DNA of 6,044 nt. It comes from Actinomycetota bacterium. GTDB taxonomy: Bacteria > Actinomycetota > Thermoleophilia > Solirubrobacterales > Solirubrobacteraceae. The position numbers were made by a program, and so were the translations under genes. The notes under the pieces are model-generated. The model saw only the letters and a program-made list of their open reading frames with translations, was not told the DNA's origin and made no database searches. Positions 1 through 5,766 of the stretch are shown piece by piece; position 1 is the first letter of the stretch; every line of letters starts with the position of its first letter. The DNA lies in the NCBI GenBank assembly GCA_005888335.1, contig VAWY01000218.1, forward strand, positions 1 through 6,044, written 5' to 3'.

Positions 1-742
1 CGCCCTGCGGGTCGGCGACCGCGGCCATCCGGCCGGCCGACGTGGTCATAGGCTCGGACTGGACCTGGCCGCCGAGGTCGCGGACCTTCGCGGCGGCCGC
101 GTCGCAGTCCTCGACCACGAAGTAGACGCCCCAGTGCGGCGGGACCTCGGCGGGGAACATGTCGCCCATGTCCATGCCGCCCGCCACGACCTTGTCGCCG
201 ACCTTGAACATCGTGTACTGGCCGCCCGCGAAGTCCTGCGTATCGACGTCCCAGCCGAACACGGCGTTGTAGAAGCTCTTCGCGGCCCCGATGTCGCGCG
301 TCCGCAGCTCGTTCCACGCGAACGACCCGGGCTCGTTGGCCAGCTGCGCGCCGGTGTGGCGGCCCGGCTGCCAGACGCCGAACACGCTGCCCGTCGGGTC
401 GGCGATGATCGTCATTCGCCCGGCGTCGAGCACGTCGAACGGCGGCATGAAGACCTGGCCGCCCGCGCCGCTCGCCTTCTCCGCGGTCTGGTCGGCGTTC
501 TCGGAGGCGATGTACGTCGTCCAGGCCGGCGGCTGGCCCTCCTGCTGCAGCGGGCCGAGGCCGGCGACCTGCTTGCCGCGCAACGTGAACATGCGGTAGC
601 CGCCGGTCTCCTCCGGCGGTCCGGCTTCGGCGGCCTCCCAGCCGAAGAGCCCACCGTAGAAGCGAGCGGAGGCGTCGACGTCGGGTGAGCCCAGATCGAC
701 CCACGAGGGGGTGCCGGGCGGGTACTCGGAGAACTCGGGCAT
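1..742 (-). CDS. Two-domain VOC family protein, Cfp30B/Rv0577-like (C-terminus cut by window edge)
   Basis: The reading frame runs from ATG at 742 to the left edge, giving 247 codons with no stop. Two glyoxalase-fold (vicinal oxygen chelate) repeats are visible: residues about 12-125 (beginning TPSWVDLGSPD, then ARFYGGLFGW) and about 140-247 (FAWNELRTRD, then KSFYNAVFGWD). Each repeat carries the typical 'SFY..lFGW' helix and a 'DPTG' or 'DPQG' turn near its end (residues 115-118 and 244-247). From memory, the whole protein closely follows mycobacterial Rv0577/Cfp30B (about 260 residues), so only some 10-15 residues should be missing. Members of this fold bind metals or small molecules, and Rv0577 has been linked to methylglyoxal handling; the substrate here is not deducible. 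ATG 742 is chosen because the family begins 'MP..SEY..GTP.WVDL' at exactly this point; a short GAGG lies just upstream. It is divergent from tRNA-Val across 87 bases. Confidence 0.92.
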   Translation of the reverse strand, partial: MPEFSEYPPGTPSWVDLGSPDVDASARFYGGLFGWEAAEAGPPEETGGYRMFTLRGKQVAGLGPLQQEGQPPAWTTYIASENADQTAEKASGAGGQVFMPPFDVLDAGRMTIIADPTGSVFGVWQPGRHTGAQLANEPGSFAWNELRTRDIGAAKSFYNAVFGWDVDTQDFAGGQYTMFKVGDKVVAGGMDMGDMFPAEVPPHWGVYFVVEDCDAAAAKVRDLGGQVQSEPMTTSAGRMAAVADPQG

Positions 743-813
743 GCCCTCGATCGTGGCAGGTCCACCTGAAGACCACCGGCTCGCCACGCGCGCGCACGCG
801 GGCATGCGAGGGC

Positions 814-821
814 TAGCCTGC
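814..821 (+). promoter_or_regulatory. Candidate -10 box for tRNA-Val (and possibly copCD)
   Basis: TAGCCTGC at 814-821 fits the actinobacterial -10 form TANNNT (814-819). A start seven bases after the box would fall near 826, four bases before the mature tRNA 5' end. No recognisable -35 hexamer is seen at the usual spacing. The core lies in the 8-base palindrome GGCTAGCC (811-818), so a weaker TAGCCC box also points the other way, towards the VOC gene, whose ATG is about 70 bases off. The same octamer occurs at 3409-3416 ahead of the glycosyltransferase gene. Confidence 0.4.
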
Positions 822-829
822 CCTGGGCC

Positions 830-904
830 GGGCGCTTAGCTCAGTTGGTCCAGAGCGCCGCCCTTACAAGGCGGAGGTCGCTGGTTCGAGCCCAGCAGCG
901 CCCA
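830..904 (+). tRNA. tRNA-Val (anticodon TAC)
   Basis: A full cloverleaf can be drawn by eye. The acceptor stem GGGCGCT (830-836) pairs perfectly with AGCGCCC (897-903), with discriminator A904. The D stem is GCTC/GAGC (839-842 with 853-856). The anticodon stem CCGCC/GGCGG (858-862 with 870-874) closes the loop CTTACAA with anticodon TAC at 865-867, which reads valine codons. The T stem is GCTGG/CCAGC (880-884 with 892-896) around TTCGAGC. The 3' CCA is not encoded, so it must be added after trimming. No terminator follows; the next gene starts at 910, so the tRNA is probably co-transcribed with it. Confidence 0.96.
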
Positions 905-909
905 CTCCC

Positions 910-2325
910 TTGCGTCGCCTCGCCCTGCCGCTCGTCGCCGCCCTCGGCCTGCTGCTCGCCGCCGCGCCGGCCGCCCACGCGCACGCCGCGCTGCTGACGA
1001 GCACGCCGCCCGACCGCGGCGAGGTCGCGTTCTCGCCCGCGCGGGTGACGCTGAAGTTCTCCGAGCCGGTCGAGCTGCTGCGCCGCGCCGACGTCAGCGT
1101 CGTCGACGAGCGCGGGCGCGTCGTGAGCGTCGGCGGCGGGCGCACCAGCCCACGCGACGCGAGCGAGGTCGTCGTGCGGCTGGCGCCCGCGCTGCCGCCG
1201 GCCAGCTACACCGTGCGCTACCGCATCGTCTCGGCCGACTCGCACATCGTCGACGGTGCGACGACGTTCGCGACCGGAGGCGCGGCGCTGAAGAAGCCGG
1301 TCCTCGGCAACCTCGAGGCGGGACCGGGGGAGGCGAGCGCGTGGTCGGTTGTCGCGCGCTTCCTGGAGCTCGTCGGCCTCGGCGGCGCGCTCGCGCTGAT
1401 CGCCTTCCGCCGGCTGGTGTGGGCGCCGGCCTGGCGCTGGCGCGCGCGCGTCGCGCCCGACGAGGGCGCCGCGTCGCTCGCGTGGTTCCGCGACCGGTTC
1501 TGGACGGGCTTCTGGTCGCTGGTCGGCGTGGCCGTCGTCGGCGAGCTCGCCGTGCTGGTGACCAAGACGGCGACGTCGCTCGGCTCGAGCGTGCCAAGCG
1601 CGTTCGCCAATCCCAACGGCGTCTACCGCGTGTTCTCCGAGACGCGGTTCGGCACGCACTTCCAGGTGCGGCTCGGGCTGCTGCTCGTCCTCGTCGCGGT
1701 CGCGCTGTGGGAGTTCCTCGCCGAGCCGATCGCGGAGGCCGAGCGCGGCGAGCGCCGCCCGGCCGGCCGCGGGGGCTCGGCGACGGTCATGGCGGGCCTG
1801 CTGGGCGCGTGCCTGGTGCTGATCTCCTCGCAGGGTCACGCCAGCCAGGCGCCCGGCCGGACGCTCTCCGTCGCCGACGACGCGATCCACCTCGTCGCGG
1901 TCTGCGTGTGGACGGGCGGTCTGGCGGCGCTCGGGTTCGTCCTCGCGCGGCTGCCGCGCGTCGCGCCGCGCGGGACGGCGCTCGGCGCGGCCGTGCTCGC
2001 GCGCTTCTCGCGGCTCGCCCTGCTCGCCGTCGGCGCCGCGGTGGTCACGGGGACACTGCGCGCGATCGCCGAGCTGTCGGACCCCAGCCAGCTGTGGGAC
2101 ACCGCGTACGGGCGCTCGATCGTCATCAAGGTGACGCTGCTGTGCCCGCTCGCGGTGCTGGCCTTCCAGAACCGCCGCGTCCTCGCGGCGATCGCCGTCC
2201 GCGGACGCGCGAACCGCGCCACGCTGCGCCTCGTCTCGCGCAACGCCCGCCTCGAGCTGGCGTTGTCGCTCGGCATCGTGCTCGTCGCGTCGCTGCTGGT
2301 CTCTCAGGTCCCGGGGCGGACCTGA
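910..2325 (+). CDS. copCD: CopC-CopD fusion copper protein (YcnJ-like)
   Basis: This 471-residue protein joins a CopC copper-binding domain to a CopD membrane domain. Residues 1-24 form a signal peptide ending AAHA, so the mature protein begins at His25. His25, Asp110 and His112 (in VSADSHIVDG) have the spacing of the Cu(II) histidine-brace ligands of CopC. The CopC domain covers about 25-123. About eight membrane segments follow, near 147-166, 198-217, 253-270, 292-308, 325-346, 367-385, 403-420 and 449-466, with the CopD-type histidines His310 (SSQGHAS) and His327 (DAIHLVAVCVWTGGL). The family takes part in copper uptake or resistance; direction cannot be told from sequence. TTG 910 is the only usable start: the frame is closed by TAG at 814, has no ATG, GTG or other TTG in between, and lacks another before the signal peptide ends. 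It lies five bases after tRNA-Val, so there is no Shine-Dalgarno site. The 3' end overlaps the opposing YcnI gene. Confidence 0.94.
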   Translation: MRRLALPLVAALGLLLAAAPAAHAHAALLTSTPPDRGEVAFSPARVTLKFSEPVELLRRADVSVVDERGRVVSVGGGRTSPRDASEVVVRLAPALPPASYTVRYRIVSADSHIVDGATTFATGGAALKKPVLGNLEAGPGEASAWSVVARFLELVGLGGALALIAFRRLVWAPAWRWRARVAPDEGAASLAWFRDRFWTGFWSLVGVAVVGELAVLVTKTATSLGSSVPSAFANPNGVYRVFSETRFGTHFQVRLGLLLVLVAVALWEFLAEPIAEAERGERRPAGRGGSATVMAGLLGACLVLISSQGHASQAPGRTLSVADDAIHLVAVCVWTGGLAALGFVLARLPRVAPRGTALGAAVLARFSRLALLAVGAAVVTGTLRAIAELSDPSQLWDTAYGRSIVIKVTLLCPLAVLAFQNRRVLAAIAVRGRANRATLRLVSRNARLELALSLGIVLVASLLVSQVPGRT

Positions 2326-2996
2326 GTCGCGTCCTCGACGAGATCCTCGGGTTCGTCGGCCGGCAGCGCCGCGGGGCGGGTCGACCACAGGAAGCCGGCG
2401 GCGAGCGCCGAGCCCAGGGCGATGACGATCGCGATGACGCCCAGCCAGATCGCGGCGTCGGACGAGACCGCCTTGCCGTCCGGGGCCGACGCGCCCCCGG
2501 CCACGATGTCGGGCACCGCGGTGACCTCGGTGGCCGGCGCCGGGCCCTGCTCGGTCGGGCCGGTCTCCTTCTCCTCCTTGGCGCCCGGCGGCTCCGGCGG
2601 GCCGGTCCATGGCTTCGTGGCGCCGTCGGCGTAGGTCTGGAAGGTCTTCCACACGACCGGCCCCGCACGGCTCGGCGTGGCCAGGAAGCGGAACTCGCCG
2701 TACTCGCCCGGCGCGATCCGCCCGCCGGTGTAGACGACGCCGCGCGGGCGGCGGTCGCGCGTGAGCAGCACCCTTCGCTTCCATCCGGCGAGCGGGGCGA
2801 ACTGCGAGACCTTCACGCCGTTCGGGAACACGACGCGCACGGCGGTCGTCGGGATGTCGCGCTCGTCGGGCACGCGGACGACGAACTCCTGCTCCTGCTC
2901 GAGCAGCGGCTTGTCCGGCAGCACCTCGACGTGCGCGTCCGCGCGCGCGGGCAGCGCCAGCGCCAGCAGGGCGATCGCAACCGGCGCGCGCTTCAC
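2304..2996 (-). CDS. ycnI: YcnI-like (DUF1775) copper-binding, membrane-anchored protein
   Basis: The 230-residue product starts at GTG 2996. A signal peptide (about 1-21, ending ARADA) would leave His22 as the mature N-terminus, followed by the DUF1775 beta-rich domain to about residue 132. DUF1775 proteins of the YcnI type bind Cu(II) through the N-terminal histidine and a nearby conserved Trp; Trp129 (in ATKPWTGPP) is the likely match, though not aligned here. A linker rich in Pro, Glu, Lys and Ala (about 132-180) leads to one membrane helix (181-204) and a short acidic tail (DEPEDLVED), as in YcnI. It is expected on the outer face of the membrane, passing copper to or from a CopCD protein such as the one encoded opposite. 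Its start overlaps the PPOX stop as GTGA (2996-2993), so translation is probably coupled. Its stop lies inside the end of copCD, with a 22-base tail-to-tail overlap. Confidence 0.9.
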   Translation of the reverse strand: MKRAPVAIALLALALPARADAHVEVLPDKPLLEQEQEFVVRVPDERDIPTTAVRVVFPNGVKVSQFAPLAGWKRRVLLTRDRRPRGVVYTGGRIAPGEYGEFRFLATPSRAGPVVWKTFQTYADGATKPWTGPPEPPGAKEEKETGPTEQGPAPATEVTAVPDIVAGGASAPDGKAVSSDAAIWLGVIAIVIALGSALAAGFLWSTRPAALPADEPEDLVEDATQVRPGT

Positions 2997-3394
2997 CGCT
3001 CGCGGAACGGCAGGTCCATCGAGAACGCGCGCTCGGGCTCGATGAGGAACACCACGCCGCTGCGCATCGGGAAGTCCTCGCCGATGTAGCGCTGCGAGAG
3101 GCGATCGATGACCACCAGCGCTTCGTCGCCCTCGAGCGTGCCCGCGACCCGCCCGCGGATCTGGGCCATCAGGTACGGGTTCGCGCGATCGACGATCGAG
3201 ATGGCCACGCGCGGATCGCGCGCGAGATTGCGGGCCTTGCGCGAGCTCGGCTGGGTGAAGAACGCGATCCGCCCGTCCTCGAAGCCCACCCACACCGGCA
3301 CGGTGTGCGGCGACCCGTCGGGCAGCACCGTGGCGAGGTGGGCGAAGTTCGGAGCCTCCAGCAGCGCGCGGACGTCGTCGGGCAGCTCGGCCAC
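2993..3394 (-). CDS. PPOX-class split-barrel protein, probably F420-dependent oxidoreductase
   Basis: A 133-residue product from GTG 3394. The start MAELPDDVRALLEAPNFAHLATV-like pattern, then LPDGSPHTVPVWV (about 24-36), the basic SRKARNLARDPRVAIS stretch (51-66) and MAQIRGRVAG (76-85), are typical of the small pyridoxamine-phosphate-oxidase-like proteins of the Rv1155 type that bind coenzyme F420 in actinobacteria; FMN or haem binding remains possible. The physiological substrate is unknown; such proteins are cytoplasmic dimers. An in-frame ATG at 3418 would add eight residues but would overlap the divergent glycosyltransferase start and is poorly matched to the family, so GTG 3394 is preferred. 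No Shine-Dalgarno site precedes it; a TATCCT box (3406-3401) ends six bases before the GTG, as expected for a leaderless message. The gene runs directly into ycnI by a four-base overlap. Confidence 0.88.
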   Translation of the reverse strand: MAELPDDVRALLEAPNFAHLATVLPDGSPHTVPVWVGFEDGRIAFFTQPSSRKARNLARDPRVAISIVDRANPYLMAQIRGRVAGTLEGDEALVVIDRLSQRYIGEDFPMRSGVVFLIEPERAFSMDLPFRER

Positions 3395-3398
3395 GCGG

Positions 3399-3416
3399 GC
3401 AGGATACGTAGCCTGC
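3399..3416. promoter_or_regulatory. Near-palindromic divergent promoter/operator between PPOX and GT2 genes
   Basis: The 18 bases GCAGGATACGTAGCCTGC read the same on both strands except for one symmetric pair (3404/3411). They fill almost all of the 22-base gap between GTG 3394 and ATG 3417. Each half contains a -10-like box facing outward: TATCCT on the minus strand (3406-3401) and TAGCCT on the plus strand (3409-3414). The minus box places a transcript start exactly at GTG 3394; the plus box places one near 3421, close to the in-frame GTG 3423. It may be a symmetric bidirectional promoter, an operator for a dimeric regulator, or both. No -35 element is evident on either side. Confidence 0.5.
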
Positions 3417-4205
3417 ATGCCCGTGCGCGCAGGGGTCGTGGTCCCCGTCCACGGGTGGGCGCCGTTCCTCGCCGAGGCGCTCGACTCCGTCCTCACCCAG
3501 GATCCGGCGCCGGCAGCCGTGGTCGTGGTCGACGACGGCTCGTCCGAGCCGCTGCGCCTGCACCCCGATCACGCGCCGCGCTGCACGGTCGCGCGGCGCG
3601 AGCGCCGCGGTGGCGTGGCCGCCGCGCGCGCGACCGGCGAGGCCGCTCTGGGCGCCGATATGGAGCTGGTCGCCCACTGCGACGCCGACGACGCGTGGCA
3701 GCCGGGCAAGCTCGCCGCGCAGCTCGACGCGCTGCGCGCACAGCCTGGCGTCGCGGCGTGCTTCGGCTCGGCCGAGGTCGTCGGCGCGGACGGCCGCCCG
3801 ACCGGCGAGCGCTGGCACGACGTTCCCGCGGGAATGTTCGGGCTGCCCGCGCTCTACGAGCGCAACCCGATCCCGGTCTCCAGCGCGCTCATGCGCCGCG
3901 ACGCGCTCTGGGCCGCCGGCGGCTACGGCGGGCGCTTCCCCGACTTCGCCGAGGACTGGGACCTGTGGCTGCGCCTGGCGCGCCGCGGCGAGACGTTGCT
4001 CTGCGTCCCGCAGGCGCGCATCCGCTACCGCCGCCAGGCGGGCGGCATGACCGCCGACGTCGCGGCGCTCGCCGCCGCCCAGTTGCGCCTGCACACGGTC
4101 CACGGCGACCTCGTCGACGCGAGCACGCGCCGGCGCGCGCTGCTTCGCGATCGCCGGGCGCTCGTGGGCGACCGCGTCCGCCAGGCGGTCAGGCGCGCGC
4201 TCTGA
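3417..4205 (+). CDS. Family 2 glycosyltransferase (GT-A fold)
   Basis: The 262-residue product shows the GT2 plan: an N-terminal VVVPVHG strand, nucleotide-binding VVVVDDGSS (Asp39-Asp40), the DxD-type metal/nucleotide site DADDAW (Asp89-Asp92), and the acceptor-side FAEDWDLWLRL (Glu179-Asp180), where an acidic residue is the usual catalytic base. It would transfer a sugar from a nucleotide donor to an unknown acceptor, perhaps a surface polysaccharide or glycolipid. No signal peptide or membrane helix is seen, so it is cytoplasmic; the last 25 residues are very rich in Arg (STRRRALLRDRRALVG and on) and could hold it to the membrane surface. It has no sugar-pathway neighbours. ATG 3417 is the family-like start, but GTG 3423, two codons on, fits the upstream TAGCCT box better if the message is leaderless. 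The 3' end overlaps the P450 gene by 17 bases. Confidence 0.92.
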   Translation: MPVRAGVVVPVHGWAPFLAEALDSVLTQDPAPAAVVVVDDGSSEPLRLHPDHAPRCTVARRERRGGVAAARATGEAALGADMELVAHCDADDAWQPGKLAAQLDALRAQPGVAACFGSAEVVGADGRPTGERWHDVPAGMFGLPALYERNPIPVSSALMRRDALWAAGGYGGRFPDFAEDWDLWLRLARRGETLLCVPQARIRYRRQAGGMTADVAALAAAQLRLHTVHGDLVDASTRRRALLRDRRALVGDRVRQAVRRAL

Positions 4206-5607
4206 CGACGACCGGCAGCCCGCCCTTGGGCCCGATCGTCGGCATCTGGCGCACCCGCAGCTCGTAGCCGGGCGCGAGCGACAGCGAGAAGCGGCGCAGG
4301 ATGCTCGTGGCGATCGCCTTGACCTCGAGCTGCCCGAAGCGCATCCCGATGCACGTGCGCGACCCGCCGCCGAAGGGGACGTAGGCGCCCTTCGGCAGCT
4401 TCGCCTTCGCCTCCGGCGCGAAGCGCTCGGGCCGGAAGGCTTCGGGGTCGGGGAACACGTCCGGCAGCCGGTGGCTGGCCCACGACGAGTAGTTGACGGG
4501 CACGCCTGCCGGCACCTGGACGCCGGCGAACTCGAACGTCCGTGTCGAGCGCCGCGGCCCGACCCATGCAGCCGGCCACAGGCGCAGCGTCTCGTCCATC
4601 GCCATCTCGAGGCGGGGAAGCGCGGTGCCGCCCATCAACTCGGCCGCGTCGGGCTCGCGGTCGCCGAGCCCGCCGAGCTCGGCGGCGAGGCGCTCCTCCT
4701 CGGCGGGGTTGCGGGCGAGCTCGTAGAAGAGGAACGACACGGTTGACGTGGTCGTGTCGTGGCCGGCGAAGAGCAGCGTCATGACCTCGTCGCGGACCTG
4801 CTGGTCGTTCAGGCGCGAGCCGTCCTCGTCCTGCGCGTCGAGCAGCAGCGAGAGGACGTCCTCGCCGCGCTGCCCGGTGCGCCGCCGCCGGTCGATCTCG
4901 TCGTAGACGAGCGCGTCGAGCCGCGCGCGCGCCTGCTGCATCCGCGCGAACGGCGTGCGCGGGCCGCGGATGATCTGCAGGAAGTAGTCGCGCGACCAGA
5001 AGCCGAGGGCGGTCTCGAACTGCGTCGCGGCGTCCGTGGCGCGGGCGAGCGCGCCGTCGGGGTCCAGGCCGAACAGCGCGCGCATGGCGACGCGCAGCGC
5101 GAGCCGGCGAGTCCACGCGTAGAGGTCGAGCTGCGCGCCGTCGCGCCACGGCGCGAGCGCGCCGTCGATCTCCTCGCGCATCGTCGTCAGCGCCGCGGCG
5201 ATGCGGTCGCGGTGGAAGGCCGGCAGCATGATCCGCCGCGAGCGGCGGTGAAACTCGCCGTCGATGGTCAGCAGGCCGTCGCCGAGCAGCGGCAGGAGAT
5301 CGCCCATGTGCCCGTCGCGCCAGGTGAAGTGGTCGGCGTGGGAGACGGTGATGAAGTGGTTCGCGTCCGGCCCGAGCATGAAGACCACGTTGCCGTGGAA
5401 GATCCGCAGCGTGAAGACGGGCCCGTAGCGCCTGTAGGCGTCGAGCAGCACGGGCAGCGGGTCGTGGGCGAAGCGCTCGGTGCGCCGCAGGCTCGGGCGC
5501 GTGTCGCCGGGAGGGAAGGGGACCGGGGCGTCGCGCTCGCGCTTGAAGTCCAGCGCGAGCCGCAGGACCGGGTTGGTCGAGACCGGAGGCGGGCCGACGA
5601 GCGACAT
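4189..5607 (-). CDS. Cytochrome P450 monooxygenase
   Basis: A complete 472-residue P450. The I-helix oxygen-activation motif is AGHDTTT (281-287, with the acid-alcohol pair Asp284-Thr285). The K-helix ExxR motif is ETLR (339-342), followed by RPERF (392-396). The haem-binding loop is FGGGSRTCIG, with Cys419 as the axial thiolate. A C-helix HRRSRRIMLPAF stretch (120-131) supplies the usual basic contacts to haem. There is no N-terminal membrane anchor, so it is soluble. The AGHDTTT and GDGLLTIDG..HRRSRR features recall the CYP102/CYP110/CYP4-like branch more than the short actinobacterial CYP105-type proteins, hinting at a lipid or other hydrophobic substrate, but that is weak. No ferredoxin, ferredoxin reductase or fused reductase lies nearby, so electrons must come from elsewhere. 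ATG 5607 follows GAGGG (5614-5610), the clearest ribosome binding site in the window. Confidence 0.97.
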   Translation of the reverse strand: MSLVGPPPVSTNPVLRLALDFKRERDAPVPFPPGDTRPSLRRTERFAHDPLPVLLDAYRRYGPVFTLRIFHGNVVFMLGPDANHFITVSHADHFTWRDGHMGDLLPLLGDGLLTIDGEFHRRSRRIMLPAFHRDRIAAALTTMREEIDGALAPWRDGAQLDLYAWTRRLALRVAMRALFGLDPDGALARATDAATQFETALGFWSRDYFLQIIRGPRTPFARMQQARARLDALVYDEIDRRRRTGQRGEDVLSLLLDAQDEDGSRLNDQQVRDEVMTLLFAGHDTTTSTVSFLFYELARNPAEEERLAAELGGLGDREPDAAELMGGTALPRLEMAMDETLRLWPAAWVGPRRSTRTFEFAGVQVPAGVPVNYSSWASHRLPDVFPDPEAFRPERFAPEAKAKLPKGAYVPFGGGSRTCIGMRFGQLEVKAIATSILRRFSLSLAPGYELRVRQMPTIGPKGGLPVVVRARA

Positions 5608-5609
5608 GT

Positions 5610-5642
5610 CCCTCGGCCAACAGTACTGGCTGGCCGGCCAGC
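5610..5642 (-). promoter_or_regulatory. Upstream region of the P450 gene: RBS, -10 candidate and two palindromes
   Basis: Reading towards the P450 gene, there is a perfect 14-base palindrome GCTGGCCGGCCAGC (5642-5629), immediately followed by the perfect 8-base palindrome CAGTACTG (5628-5621), a TACTGT box (5625-5620) that fits TANNNT, and GAGGG (5614-5610) just before ATG 5607. If TACTGT is the -10 element, transcription would start near 5613, leaving a leader of about six bases. The palindromes would then cover the -10 and spacer, where a repressor could act. GC palindromes are frequent in DNA of this composition, so only the RBS is firm. Confidence 0.4.
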
Positions 5643-5743
5643 AGGCGGCCCGCCGACCCGGTGAGGGAGCCGGGCGGCGAGCCGCCTCGGGGCCAGCTGT
5701 GCATCACGCCGAACACCGTCGGCCACCGCCAAGTTGCGGTGGG

Positions 5744-5751
5744 TATGCTGG
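5744..5751 (+). promoter_or_regulatory. Candidate -10 box for tRNA-Asp
   Basis: TATGCTGG at 5744-5751 contains TATGCT, a good match to the bacterial -10 form, and would start transcription near 5756, eleven bases before the mature tRNA. The TTGCGG at 5734-5739 is too close (four-base spacer) to be its -35 element, and no other -35 is clear. The rest of the stretch from 5643 to 5743 shows no gene; a small GC stem (GGCGG 5673-5677 with CCGCC 5682-5686) is the only structure seen there. Confidence 0.45.
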
Positions 5752-5766
5752 AGGCCTCTCCTTGCT

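Noticed and set aside
134..688. Plus-strand 184-codon open frame opposite the VOC gene
   Set aside because: Antisense to a gene with two clear VOC repeats; the product has no recognisable motif.
864..904. Minus-strand peptides ending in AGLEPATSAL-like or ARTSDLRL-like strings opposite tRNA-Val
   Set aside because: These are well-known false protein ends produced by translating the reverse strand of tRNA genes.
841..2784. Very long minus-strand open frame (over 600 codons) opposite copCD and its neighbours
   Set aside because: Its product is low-complexity (Arg, Ala, Gly, Asp, His rich) with no recognisable domain. It is the antisense shadow of copCD and part of the ycnI region, where verified signal peptide, ligands and membrane segments lie in other frames.
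1341..3089. Plus-strand 582-codon open frame running through copCD and opposite ycnI
   Set aside because: Arg/Ala/Pro-rich shadow typical of GC-rich DNA; it crosses the end of copCD and the antisense of ycnI with no domain.
3395..3418. Longer PPOX start at ATG 3418 (or beyond)
   Set aside because: It would overlap the glycosyltransferase start codon, adds residues not typical of the family, and the TATCCT box places the transcript start at GTG 3394.
4759..5664. Plus-strand 301-codon open frame opposite the P450 gene
   Set aside because: Antisense shadow rich in Arg, Glu, Val and Ala; the opposite strand encodes an intact P450.
5734..5739. TTGCGG as -35 element for tRNA-Asp
   Set aside because: Only four bases separate it from TATGCT; a working promoter needs about 16-18.
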